NCBI RefSeq assembly: GCF_008843145.1
Contig: NZ_CP030265.1
Location: 711,001 to 775,000, forward strand
Direction: 5' to 3'
Length of the DNA stretch: 64,000 nt
Origin: Skermanella pratensis
Lineage (GTDB): Bacteria; Pseudomonadota; Alphaproteobacteria; Azospirillales; Azospirillaceae
A program made the translations under genes and the position numbers. The notes under the pieces are model-generated. The model saw only the letters and a program-made list of their open reading frames with translations. It had not been told where the DNA came from and searched no databases. Positions 9,769 to 17,231 of this stretch are shown piece by piece (within the stretch, counting starts at the first letter, position 1; each line of letters starts with the position of its first letter).

Positions 9769-10584
9769 TTGGCCAAGGTAATCGTTATGACATCGGGCAA
9801 GGGCGGCGTGGGCAAGACCACGTCGAGCGCTGCCTTCGCCACTGGACTGGCACTGCGCGGGTTCAAGACCGTTGTCATCGACTTCGACGTCGGTCTGCGG
9901 AACCTTGACTTGATCATGGGCTGCGAGCGTCGGGTGGTGTTCGATTTCGTCAACGTCATCAACGGCGAGGCCAAGCTCAACCAAGCCCTGATCAAGGACA
10001 AGCGGGTCGAGAATCTCTTCATCCTGCCGACCAGCCAGACCCGCGACAAGGACGCGCTGACCAAGGAGGGTGTGGAGAAGATCCTCGACGAATTGAAGAA
10101 GGACTTCGACTACATCCTGTGCGACAGCCCGGCCGGCATCGAGAAGGGCGCCCTGATGGCGCTGTACTTCGCCGACCACGCGATCATCGTGACCAACCCG
10201 GAAGTCTCGTCGGTGCGCGACAGCGACCGCATCCTCGGCGTGCTGGCATCCAAGTCCCGACGGGCGGAACTGAACCAGGAGCCGGTGCAGGAGCATCTGC
10301 TGCTGACACGTTACGATCCGGAGCGAGTCGAGCGTGGCGACATGCTGAAGGTCGACGACGTGCTGGAGATCCTGGCGATCCCCCTGCTGGGCGTCGTGCC
10401 GGAGAGCCCGGCCGTGCTGCGCGCCTCGAACATCGGCATGCCGGTGACGCTGGACGAGAAGAGCAACGCCAACCACGCCTACACCGACGCGGTCGCCCGG
10501 TTCCTGGGCGAGACGGTGGAGCACCGCTTCATGAAGCCGGAAAAGAGGGGCTTCCTGGATCGCCTCCTGCGGAGGACTGCATGA
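9769..10584 (+). CDS. minD: Septum site-determining ATPase MinD
   Basis: A membrane-cycling ParA-type ATPase that positions MinC and is displaced by MinE. It has the deviant Walker A KGGVGKTT near the N-terminus, DFDVGLRNLDLIMGCE, a Walker B-like DYILCDSPAGIE, and a C-terminal amphipathic helix (KRGFLDRLLRR) for membrane binding. I chose TTG 9769 (LAKVIVMTSGKGG) behind GGAGAGG because it gives 271 residues, the normal MinD length. An ATG at 9712 overlapping the minC stop would add 19 residues rich in Ser, Thr and Lys. It overlaps minE by 4 bp. Confidence 0.95.
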   Translation: MAKVIVMTSGKGGVGKTTSSAAFATGLALRGFKTVVIDFDVGLRNLDLIMGCERRVVFDFVNVINGEAKLNQALIKDKRVENLFILPTSQTRDKDALTKEGVEKILDELKKDFDYILCDSPAGIEKGALMALYFADHAIIVTNPEVSSVRDSDRILGVLASKSRRAELNQEPVQEHLLLTRYDPERVERGDMLKVDDVLEILAIPLLGVVPESPAVLRASNIGMPVTLDEKSNANHAYTDAVARFLGETVEHRFMKPEKRGFLDRLLRRTA

Positions 10585-10889
10585 GCATCTTCAACTTCTT
10601 CCGGCAACCTCCGCGCAAGTCGGTCGCCGAAGAGGCGAAGGAACGCCTCCAGATCGTCCTTGCGCATGAGCGCGCCGCCGGGTCCAGCCCGGACTATCTG
10701 CCGATCCTTCAGCGGGAACTGCTGGCGGTGATCGCCAAATACGTGCAGATCGACGAGAAGAAGGTCGAGGTGAGCTTCGAGCGTGGGGGCGATTACTCCA
10801 CGCTCGAAGTCAACATCGAGCTGCCGCCGCCGACGGCGGACAAGGCCCGGGCGCGCGGCGGAGCCGCCGCCGCCGCGAAGCAGGCCTGA
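10581..10889 (+). CDS. minE: Cell division topological specificity factor MinE
   Basis: MinE stimulates MinD ATPase and drives pole-to-pole oscillation. The 102-residue protein has the N-terminal membrane-targeting and anti-MinCD segment (MSIFNFFRQPPRKSVAEEAKERLQIVLAHER). The dimerisation domain follows, with LPILQRELLAVIAKYVQID and VEVSFERGGDYSTLEVNIELP. The C-terminal 15 residues are Ala/Lys-rich. ATG overlaps the minD stop (ATGA) and is preceded by GGAGGA. It is the last gene of the min operon and converges on panC. Confidence 0.95.
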   Translation: MSIFNFFRQPPRKSVAEEAKERLQIVLAHERAAGSSPDYLPILQRELLAVIAKYVQIDEKKVEVSFERGGDYSTLEVNIELPPPTADKARARGGAAAAAKQA

Positions 10890-11002
10890 AGCCATGCTGG
10901 CCGGGTAGTGCCGGCCGGCTGTGGTCAGGATGTCCAGAACTTATCGAACGGTTGGCCACCCGATCCGGGTGCGCGCGCGATCCGGTCCACCTTCCCGGAC
11001 GA

Positions 11003-11857
11003 TCATACCGGCAAGTTGTCGATCAGCCGGGTGCGTCCTATGAAGCCGGCGGCAAGGACCCTGGCCGGGCGGTCCGCCACTTCCAGCGGCTCCAGCGACG
11101 CGGCATCGCAGACGGCCAGATAGTCGATCCGGTCGAAACCGGCCTCCCTCAGCCGCTCCAATCCCCAGTCGATTTCGCTTCGGCACCGCGTCGGATCCGC
11201 CGCGATGCGTTCCGCCATGGCGAACAGCACGCCGTTGAGCTGGCGCGCGATGGCGAGCTGCTCGGCGGACAGGTATGCATTGCGCGACGACAGCGCCAGT
11301 CCGCTCTCGTCGCGGACGGTGGCCGCTCCCTCGATCAGGACGGGGATGTTGAGGTCGCGCACCATGCGGCGGATCACCTGGAGTTGCTGGTAGTCCTTCT
11401 CGCCGAACACGGCAACATCCGGCAGGCATTGCAGCAGAAGCTTGGACACGACGGTCGCCACCCCGTCGAAATGGCCGGGGCGCAGGGGACCGCAAAGCCC
11501 GTCGGTCAGCCCGGCGACATGGACCGTCGTGGCGAAGCCGTCGGGATATATCTCGCCCACGTCGGGAGCATAGAGCAGGTCGGCGCCCACCGTCGCCAGC
11601 TTGGCGGCATCGGAGTCCTCCTGCCGCGGGTATTTGGAGAAATCCTCGTTGGGTCCGAACTGGGTCGGGTTGACGAAGACGCTGACCACCACATGGTCCG
11701 CTCCCCGGCGGCGGGCGGCCTGGACCAGGCTGAGGTGCCCCTCGTGCAGGGCGCCCATGGTCGGCACCAGTCCGACCATCTCCCCGGCGGCGCGCCACCG
11801 CGCGACCTGGGCGCGCAGGTCGGCCACGGTCCGGACTGTGGTCAGTTTCTCAGGCAT
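11003..11857 (-). CDS. panC: Pantothenate synthetase
   Basis: A cytoplasmic ligase joining pantoate and beta-alanine with ATP, the last step of pantothenate synthesis. The 284-residue protein shows the HxGH motif in [15 protein letters not shown]. It also has [14 protein letters not shown], the pantoate site region [23 protein letters not shown], and a KMSKS-equivalent loop ([12 protein letters not shown]). The start ATG 11857 ([15 protein letters not shown]) follows GGGAG and overlaps the 3' end of panB by 8 bp, so the two are co-translated from one operon. Confidence 0.95.
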   Translation of the reverse strand: MPEKLTTVRTVADLRAQVARWRAAGEMVGLVPTMGALHEGHLSLVQAARRRGADHVVVSVFVNPTQFGPNEDFSKYPRQEDSDAAKLATVGADLLYAPDVGEIYPDGFATTVHVAGLTDGLCGPLRPGHFDGVATVVSKLLLQCLPDVAVFGEKDYQQLQVIRRMVRDLNIPVLIEGAATVRDESGLALSSRNAYLSAEQLAIARQLNGVLFAMAERIAADPTRCRSEIDWGLERLREAGFDRIDYLAVCDAASLEPLEVADRPARVLAAGFIGRTRLIDNLPV

Positions 11858-12692
11858 TGGGCGTGCTCCCGCTGGGTTTTGGGGCGAAGACGTGTTCGGG
11901 ACCGGGGAACCGGCGGGCGCGCACATCGTCGGCGTAGGCCTGCGCGGCGGCCGAGACCTGGGGACCCAGCTCAGCATAGCGCTTGACGAATTTCGGGGTG
12001 AAGTCGCTGAACAGGCCGACCAGGTCCTCGGTCACCAGGATCTGACCGTCGCAGGTGGGCGAGGCGCCGATGCCGATGGTCGGGACAGGCAGGTCCGCGG
12101 TCAGCTGGCGGGCCAGGGGCTCGACCGTACCCTCGATCACGAGCGCGAAGGCGCCGGCCTCGGCGATCGCGAAGGCGTCCGCCGCAATCGCGTTGCTCTC
12201 CTGCCCGCCGCGTCCCCGGGCCCGGTAGCCGCCGAGCACGTTGACCGACTGGGGAGTGAGGCCGACATGGCCCAGCACCGGGATGCCGCGCCTCGTCAGG
12301 AACTCGACCGTGGGAGCCATCTCGACGCCGCCCTCCAGCTTGACCGCGGCGCAGCCGGTCTCCGCCATGACGCGCGCCGCGGCGCGGAAGGCGGCTTCCG
12401 GGGATTCCTGGTAGGAGCCGAACGGCAGGTCGACGACGACGCAGGACAGGGCCGAGCCGCGCATCACGGCGGCGCCGTGGGCGATCATCATGTCGAGCGT
12501 CACCGGCAGCGTGCTGTCCATCCCGTAGAGAACCATGCCCAGGCTGTCGCCGACCAGCAGCATGTCCACATGGGCGTCGAGCTGGCGGGCCATGGGAGTG
12601 GTGTAGGCCGTCAGCGACACGATCGGCGTGCCGCCCTTGCGGGAGGAAAGCTCCGGCACGGTGGTGCGGCGGCGGCGGTCGGGGACACTCAT
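11850..12692 (-). CDS. panB: 3-methyl-2-oxobutanoate hydroxymethyltransferase
   Basis: The first committed enzyme of pantothenate synthesis: it adds a hydroxymethyl group from methylene-tetrahydrofolate to ketoisovalerate. The 280-residue TIM-barrel protein has ISLTAYTT-like [17 protein letters not shown], the metal-binding [37 protein letters not shown], and [11 protein letters not shown]. It starts at ATG 12692 and forms a panB-panC operon. The promoter must lie within 12693-12849, before the repeat that precedes hicAB. Confidence 0.95.
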   Translation of the reverse strand: MSVPDRRRRTTVPELSSRKGGTPIVSLTAYTTPMARQLDAHVDMLLVGDSLGMVLYGMDSTLPVTLDMMIAHGAAVMRGSALSCVVVDLPFGSYQESPEAAFRAAARVMAETGCAAVKLEGGVEMAPTVEFLTRRGIPVLGHVGLTPQSVNVLGGYRARGRGGQESNAIAADAFAIAEAGAFALVIEGTVEPLARQLTADLPVPTIGIGASPTCDGQILVTEDLVGLFSDFTPKFVKRYAELGPQVSAAAQAYADDVRARRFPGPEHVFAPKPSGSTPNA

Positions 12693-12849
12693 GTCGGGCT
12701 TTCCCCTCTCTCGGGCTCGGGTTCCAGGTCCAGGGTCCTGCTGGTGCGCCTAGATATATTGCCGGGACGGTTGCGTCACGACTATTGGACGCCGGCGGCT
12801 GGAATAGGCGGCGAATTCCCGTCCTACGGAAGGGCGGTGACGGCCGGAA

Positions 12850-12959
12850 CCTGTCCGGATACGCACCGCGTGCCGTCCGCGCCGGATTGGGTCAGCATTG
12901 GGGGCAGGCGACGGCGCCAGGGAGTGGACGATGTTCCCCGACGGGACGGCGACTTCGAG
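12850..12959 (+). repeat. Direct repeat copy 1 flanking hicAB (degenerate start of the FG-GAP gene)
   Basis: About 109 bp that match 13661-13769 with roughly 10-15% differences, by eye. The match covers the presumed leader, the AGGGAG ribosome site and the first codons of the FG-GAP gene. In this copy the ATG equivalent to 13708 is ATTG and the frame soon ends, so it is a dead fragment. Together with copy 2 it brackets hicAB. Confidence 0.8.
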
Positions 12960-12977
12960 GTGTCGTCGCCACCGTAG

Positions 12978-13298
12978 TCATGCGGCCTTGATGGTGTCGG
13001 CGACCCAGGCGCTGAGGCTCTTGCCTTCGGCCTGTGCCCGCATGGCCGCTTTCCGGTGTATTTCCGGGGTCGCCCTGATCAGCATCTTGCCGCTGAACGG
13101 CTTGTCCGGGGCTTTGCCCGTTTCTTCGCAATAGGCGAGATACTCATCAATGCTTCCGCGGAAGCTCTGAACCAGTTCCTCCGAATTGCTTCCCTGGAAA
13201 TGGATCACGTCGGCCAAGCCCGCTACGGTGCCGGAAAACGTGCCGTCTTCCGGGTCGAAGTCGATGGGACCTGAGACATACCCTTTGTATTCCATCAT
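12978..13298 (-). CDS. hicB: HicB-type antitoxin
   Basis: A 106-residue protein of the type II toxin-antitoxin antitoxin family HicB. The N-terminal half is a partial RNase H-like fold (YKGYVSGPIDFDPEDGTFSGTV, then DVIHFQGSNSEELVQSFRGSIDEYL). The C-terminal half is a ribbon-helix-helix-like DNA-binding segment (GKMLIRATPEIHRKAAMRAQAEGKSLSAWVADTI). It should bind and neutralise HicA and repress its own operon. The ATG at 13298 would overlap the original hicA stop by 4 bp, the standard hicA-hicB arrangement. The gene is intact although hicA is damaged. Confidence 0.9.
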   Translation of the reverse strand: MMEYKGYVSGPIDFDPEDGTFSGTVAGLADVIHFQGSNSEELVQSFRGSIDEYLAYCEETGKAPDKPFSGKMLIRATPEIHRKAAMRAQAEGKSLSAWVADTIKAA

Positions 13299-13317
13299 GG
13301 CTCCACCCCTGCATTGC

Positions 13318-13569
13318 TCAAGAACTGCCTGACCGCATCCACCGCGCCCTTCTTCGTGGTGGCGCGCCCTTCTTCGTGGTGGGTTGCGGGTGCGGCCGAT
13401 GAAAGATCGCGGTTATGCCGCTCACTTCGAACAACACCCGGCTGCCAGCCCGCTCAACGACTTTGCCGCCCAGAGCCAGCACAAGCGCCTCGATCGCCGT
13501 CCAGCGGATATCCGCTCTGGTCGGCCGGTCGAAGATGCTGGCCAGTGTCCTGCGGTGCGCGTTGTTCAT
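13318..13569 (-). pseudogene. hicA: HicA-type mRNA interferase toxin, C-terminus frameshifted by a 20-bp duplication
   Basis: The N-terminal 60 residues (MNNAHRRTLASIFDRPTRADIRW, ALVLALGGKVVERAGSRVLF, IFHRPHPQP) match HicA proteins, small dsRBD-like ribonucleases that cut mRNA. At TTKKGA the frame breaks because 20 bp (13343-13362) are repeated in tandem (13363-13382). The reading then runs into APPRRRARWMRSGSS and stops at 13320-13318. Removing one copy gives TTKKGAVDAVRQFLSNAGVEP and a TGA that overlaps the hicB ATG, for 84 residues in all. The toxin as written lacks its last helix and is probably inactive. The start ATG 13569 is chosen by family similarity; upstream Met codons exist. Confidence 0.85.
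13343..13382. repeat. Perfect 20-bp tandem duplication inside hicA
   Basis: Positions 13343-13362 and 13363-13382 are identical and adjacent. The 20-bp gain is not a multiple of three and is the sole cause of the hicA frameshift. Confidence 0.95.
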
Positions 13570-13660
13570 GCAGATGATGATAGCGCTAAGCGATAGCACC
13601 ATCAAGCTCCCCCGCGTGCGCGATCTTCCCGAGGCCTTGGCCGGGCAGGTGGGATCGGTA

Positions 13661-13769
13661 CCTATCCGGATACGCACCGCGTGCCGTCCACGCCGGATTG
13701 TGTCAGCATGGGGGCAGGCAACGGCACCAGGGAGTGGACGATGTTTCTCGACGAGACGGCGTCGATCGA
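13661..13769 (+). repeat. Direct repeat copy 2 (functional leader of the FG-GAP gene)
   Basis: The intact partner of 12850-12959, about 811 bp away in the same orientation. It includes the leader, the AGGGAG ribosome site and the first codons of the gene starting at 13741. Confidence 0.8.
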
Positions 13770-15108
13770 CCGGAACGAACCCCGGCTTGGCTATGGCGTG
13801 ACGGTGACCGACATCGACGGCGACGGCGCCTTCGAGTTCGTCGTGGCCGGATATGGCTGCGCCAACCTGGTGCTGAAATGGGACGGGCGCCGGCTGGTCG
13901 ACATCGCCGACCCGGTGTTGGCCGACGCGACCCGCCAAGCCATCGGCCTGTGCGCCGCCGATGCCGACGGCGACGGGCGCGAAGAGCTTTACGTCCTGAA
14001 TTCCGAGAGCTTCTCCGGCCCGAAGCGGTTCGGCGACCGGCTGTTCGCCTGCTTCGGCAAGCGCTGGCTGGACCTGTTCGGGCAGCCGGAGAATTTCGGC
14101 GCGGTCAACCAGACGGCGGGACGGTCGGTCGCCTGCATCGACCGGTCGGGCACGGGCAGGTACGGATTCGTCGTCGCCAGCCACGGCGGGCGGTTCAGGC
14201 TGTACGAACTGGACCGGCGCGGGCGCGCGTCCGACGTCGCGGAGGAGGCCGGCATTGACCTGGCGGCGGCGGGCCGGGGGCTGCTCAGCCTGCCGCTGGT
14301 GTCGGAGCACATGGACATCTTCGCCGCCAATGAGCACGGGCCGAACTTCCTGTTCCGCAATCTTGGCGACGGGACCTTTGAGGAGATCGCGGAGGACTGG
14401 GGGGTGGCCGACGCGATCGGGAACGGGCGCGGCGTCGCGGTGCTGGACGCCGACGGCGACGGGCTGCTCGACCTGGTCTGCGGCAACTGGGAGGGGCCGC
14501 ACCGGCTGTTCCTCCAGCGGGGCGGCGGCGGCTTCGTCGAGTCGGCCCCGGCCGGCATGGCGGAGCCGTCGCGGGTCCGCACCGTGATCGCGGCCGATTT
14601 CGACAATGACGGGTTCGAGGAGATCTTCTTCAACACCATCGGGGAGCCCAACCGCCTGTTCGCCTGGACCAACGATCGCTGGACCGAGGCCGAGATCGGC
14701 GACGCGGAGGAGCCGCTGGGATTCGGCACCGGCGCCGCGGTCGCCGACATCGATGGCGACGGCCGGCTGGAGCTTTTGATCTCCCACGGCGAATCGGCAT
14801 CCCAGCCGCTGGGATTCTACCGCCCCTATCCGACCGACAATGGCTGGCTCAGGGTCATGCCCCTGACCGCCGCCGGTGCGCCGGCGCGTGGCGCCCTGGT
14901 GACCTGCACGGCGCGCGGGCGGACCCAGCGGCGCGCGATCTGCGCCGGCAGCGGCTATCTCTGCCAGATGGAGCCGGTCGCCCATTTCGGGCTGGGAGCC
15001 GTCCATTCCGTGGAGCGGGTGGAGGTCCGCTGGCCCGACGGGGCGGTGCGGGTGATCGAGCACCCCCATGCCAACCGGATGATCCGGGTGGAGCATCCCG
15101 GCCGGTGA
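13741..15108 (+). CDS. FG-GAP/VCBS repeat protein with ASPIC/UnbV C-terminal domain (CRTAC1-like)
   Basis: A protein of 455 residues made of FG-GAP beta-propeller repeats. Each carries a calcium-type loop (DIDGDGAFEF, DADGDGREEL, DADGDGLLDL, DFDNDGFEEI, DIDGDGRLEL). The last 80 residues form an ASPIC/UnbV domain (VTCTARGRTQRRAICAGSGYLCQ through VRWPDGAVRVIEHP). Such proteins usually act outside the cytoplasm, yet no signal peptide is visible from the start chosen (ATG 13741 after AGGGAG) or from ATG 13708. The substrate is unknown. Tandem hairpins and the dgcN operon follow on the same strand 118 bp later. Confidence 0.85.
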   Translation: MFLDETASIDRNEPRLGYGVTVTDIDGDGAFEFVVAGYGCANLVLKWDGRRLVDIADPVLADATRQAIGLCAADADGDGREELYVLNSESFSGPKRFGDRLFACFGKRWLDLFGQPENFGAVNQTAGRSVACIDRSGTGRYGFVVASHGGRFRLYELDRRGRASDVAEEAGIDLAAAGRGLLSLPLVSEHMDIFAANEHGPNFLFRNLGDGTFEEIAEDWGVADAIGNGRGVAVLDADGDGLLDLVCGNWEGPHRLFLQRGGGGFVESAPAGMAEPSRVRTVIAADFDNDGFEEIFFNTIGEPNRLFAWTNDRWTEAEIGDAEEPLGFGTGAAVADIDGDGRLELLISHGESASQPLGFYRPYPTDNGWLRVMPLTAAGAPARGALVTCTARGRTQRRAICAGSGYLCQMEPVAHFGLGAVHSVERVEVRWPDGAVRVIEHPHANRMIRVEHPGR

Positions 15109-15131
15109 CGGACAGGCCCCGGGGAACGGGT

Positions 15132-15185
15132 CGGCGCTGGGCAGCGCCGGAGAATGGATGGCGCTGGTCAGCGCCGGAGAATGGA
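15132..15185 (+). repeat. Two tandem 27-bp units, each forming a hairpin
   Basis: Units 15132-15158 and 15159-15185 differ at two positions. Each contains GGCGCTG and CAGCGCC as 7-bp arms with a 2-nt centre, followed by GGAGAATGGA. They lie between the FG-GAP gene and dgcN and may end or attenuate the upstream transcript, though no U-run follows. Confidence 0.7.
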
Positions 15186-15226
15186 ATAGACTATGACCGA
15201 TCGCAGACGCGTAATGGAGAAGACCC

Positions 15227-16225
15227 TTGGCCATAGCCAATCCCTACCTGCTGTTCCTCGGCGACGCGCCGGACCAACTGGCCGCCAAGACCGCCGACGG
15301 GGTCGCGCGCTGGCGCCGTGACTGGTGCGTCGGCCAGCTGCGCCTGGACGGCTGCAAGGCCGACCTGGGTCTTCCCGACAAGAGCCTCGAGGAGGCGGTC
15401 GCGGAAGGGGCCAAGACCCTGATCATCGGCGTCGCCAACCGCGGCGGGCGCTTCGCCCCGAGTTGGCAGGAAACCATGCTGAAGGCGCTGGACCTGGGCA
15501 TGGACATCGCCAGCGGGCTGCACAACAAGATCACCGATCTGCCCTCCGTCGCGGCCAAGGCCCGGGAACTGGGCCGCTCGCTCCATGACGTGCGCCATCC
15601 GACCCGCGAGTTCGATATCGGAACCGGCGACCGGCGGCCGGGCAAGCGGCTGCTGGCGGTCGGCACCGATTGTTCGATCGGCAAGATGTTCACCGCCCTG
15701 GCCCTTGAAAAAGAGATGCGGGCGCGCGGGATGAACGCCGACTTCCGCGCCACCGGCCAGACCGGCATCCTGATCGCGGGCGACGGCGTGTCGATCGACG
15801 CGGTGGTTTCCGACTTCGTCTCGGGCGCGGTGGAATACCTGACGCCCGCCAACGATCCCGACCACTGGGACGTGGTCGAGGGGCAGGCGTCGCTTCTCCA
15901 TCCAAGCTATGCCGGGGTGACTCTGGCGCTGGTCCACGGTTCCCAGCCGGACGTGCTGGTGATGTGCCACGAGCCGACCCGGCCGCACATGCGGGGTTTG
16001 CCGAACCGCAAGGTTCCGGACATCCGGGACTGCATCGTGGCGCACGAGGCGGCGGCCCGGGTGACCAACCCGGATGCGAAGGTGATCGGGTTCAGTGTCA
16101 ATACCGCCGCGATGGACCAGTCCGCGGCCGAGACGTACCTGAAGGAGCTGTCCGACCGCTTCGGCATGCCGGCGGTCGATCCGGTCCGCATGGGCGTCGC
16201 CCCGATCGTCGACCTGTTGGGCTGA
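15227..16225 (+). CDS. dgcN: DgcN, DUF1611 family (D-glutamate N-acetyltransferase type)
   Basis: A 332-residue DUF1611-family protein. Key blocks are GVANRGGRFAPSWQETMLKAL, the N-terminal-domain AGLHNKI-like SGLHNKITDLP, and the P-loop-like VGTDCSIGKMFTALALEKEM near residue 145. Others are ATGQTGILIAGDGVSIDAVVSDF and MCHEPTRPHMRG. DgcN with DgcA is a described route for D-glutamate catabolism: DgcN N-acetylates D-glutamate and DgcA then inverts the stereocentre. The start is TTG 15227 (LAIANPYLLFLG) after GGAGAAG. dgcA follows 4 bp later, which is why I prefer this name over a plain DUF1611 label. Confidence 0.85.
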   Translation: MAIANPYLLFLGDAPDQLAAKTADGVARWRRDWCVGQLRLDGCKADLGLPDKSLEEAVAEGAKTLIIGVANRGGRFAPSWQETMLKALDLGMDIASGLHNKITDLPSVAAKARELGRSLHDVRHPTREFDIGTGDRRPGKRLLAVGTDCSIGKMFTALALEKEMRARGMNADFRATGQTGILIAGDGVSIDAVVSDFVSGAVEYLTPANDPDHWDVVEGQASLLHPSYAGVTLALVHGSQPDVLVMCHEPTRPHMRGLPNRKVPDIRDCIVAHEAAARVTNPDAKVIGFSVNTAAMDQSAAETYLKELSDRFGMPAVDPVRMGVAPIVDLLG

Positions 16226-16229
16226 GCCG

Positions 16230-17231
16230 ATGGCAGCCGGAACCGCGAAGCGCACCCTGACGGTCCGCCGCGAGACCTTTCCGATCCGCGGCACCTTCCG
16301 CATCTCCCGCGGGGCCAAGACCGAGGCCCATGTGGTCGTCGCCGAGATCGACGACGGCGGCACCGTCGGCCGGGGCGAGTGCGTGCCCTACGCCCGCTAT
16401 GGCGAGAGCATCGACGGGGTCGTGGCCCAGATCGAGAGCGTCGCCGGCGCGATCGGCGCCGGCATGGAGCAGGAGGAGCTTCTGGCGGCCCTGCCGCCGG
16501 GTGCCGCCCGCAACGCGGTGGACTGCGCCCTGTGGGACCTCGCGTGCAAGCTGACCGGGCAGCCGATCTGGCAGGTGGCCGACCTGGACGCGCCGCTTGC
16601 CCCGGTGGTCACGGCGTACACCTTGAGTCTCGACACGGTCGAGAACATGGCCGCCGCGGCGCGGGCTTCCGCCCACAGGCCGCTGCTCAAGCTGAAGCTG
16701 ACGGGGGACGGCGACCTGGAGCGGGTGACGGCGGTGCGGGAGAACGCGCCCGGCGCCCGGCTGATCGTCGATGCCAACGAGGGCTGGTCGCTCGAACACC
16801 TGAAGCGTTTCGGCGACGCCTTCGCTCGGCTCAGGGTCGAACTGATCGAGCAGCCCTTGCCGGCGGGCCAGGACGACGCCCTGCTGGGTTTCGAGTGTCC
16901 GGTGCCTCTGGGAGCGGACGAATCCTGCCACGACCGCTCGACCCTTGACGAACTGCGCGGCAAGTACCGGGTGGTCAACGTCAAGCTGGACAAGACCGGC
17001 GGCCTGACCGAGGCGCTGCGCCTGAAATGCGCCGCCGAGGAGGCCGGGTTCGACGTCATGGTCGGCTGCATGCTGGCGACCTCGCTCGCCATGGCGCCGG
17101 GGGTGGTGATCGCGCAGGGCGCCAAGCTGGTCGACCTGGACGGTCCGCTGTGGCTGGCGCGGGACCGGGAGCCCGGCCTCCGCTACGAGGGCGAGACCGT
17201 CTTTCCGCCGGAGGCCGGGCTATGGGGGTGA
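16230..17231 (+). CDS. dgcA: DgcA, enolase-superfamily N-acetyl-D-glutamate racemase / dipeptide epimerase type
   Basis: A muconate-lactonising-subgroup enolase protein of 333 residues. The barrel active site is complete: KxK in LLKLKLTGDGD, the metal ligands in LIVDANEGW, LIEQPLP and GADESCH, and the opposite-face lysine in VNVKLDKTGG. These residues support 1,1-proton transfer, meaning racemisation or epimerisation. By fold alone it could be an L-Ala-D/L-Glu epimerase, but the adjacent dgcN points to the N-acetyl-D-glutamate role. It overlaps the next gene by 10 bp. Confidence 0.87.
   Translation: MAAGTAKRTLTVRRETFPIRGTFRISRGAKTEAHVVVAEIDDGGTVGRGECVPYARYGESIDGVVAQIESVAGAIGAGMEQEELLAALPPGAARNAVDCALWDLACKLTGQPIWQVADLDAPLAPVVTAYTLSLDTVENMAAAARASAHRPLLKLKLTGDGDLERVTAVRENAPGARLIVDANEGWSLEHLKRFGDAFARLRVELIEQPLPAGQDDALLGFECPVPLGADESCHDRSTLDELRGKYRVVNVKLDKTGGLTEALRLKCAAEEAGFDVMVGCMLATSLAMAPGVVIAQGAKLVDLDGPLWLARDREPGLRYEGETVFPPEAGLWG

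Noticed and set aside
10891-10925. Possible terminator between minE and panC
   Set aside because: Only a 6-bp GGCCGG/CCGGCC pairing without a U-run is seen; too weak to list.
15227-17231. Reading DgcN/DgcA as a plain DUF1611 protein and a dipeptide epimerase
   Set aside because: Their adjacency is the known dgcN-dgcA arrangement, so the D-glutamate pathway is the better reading, though not proven.
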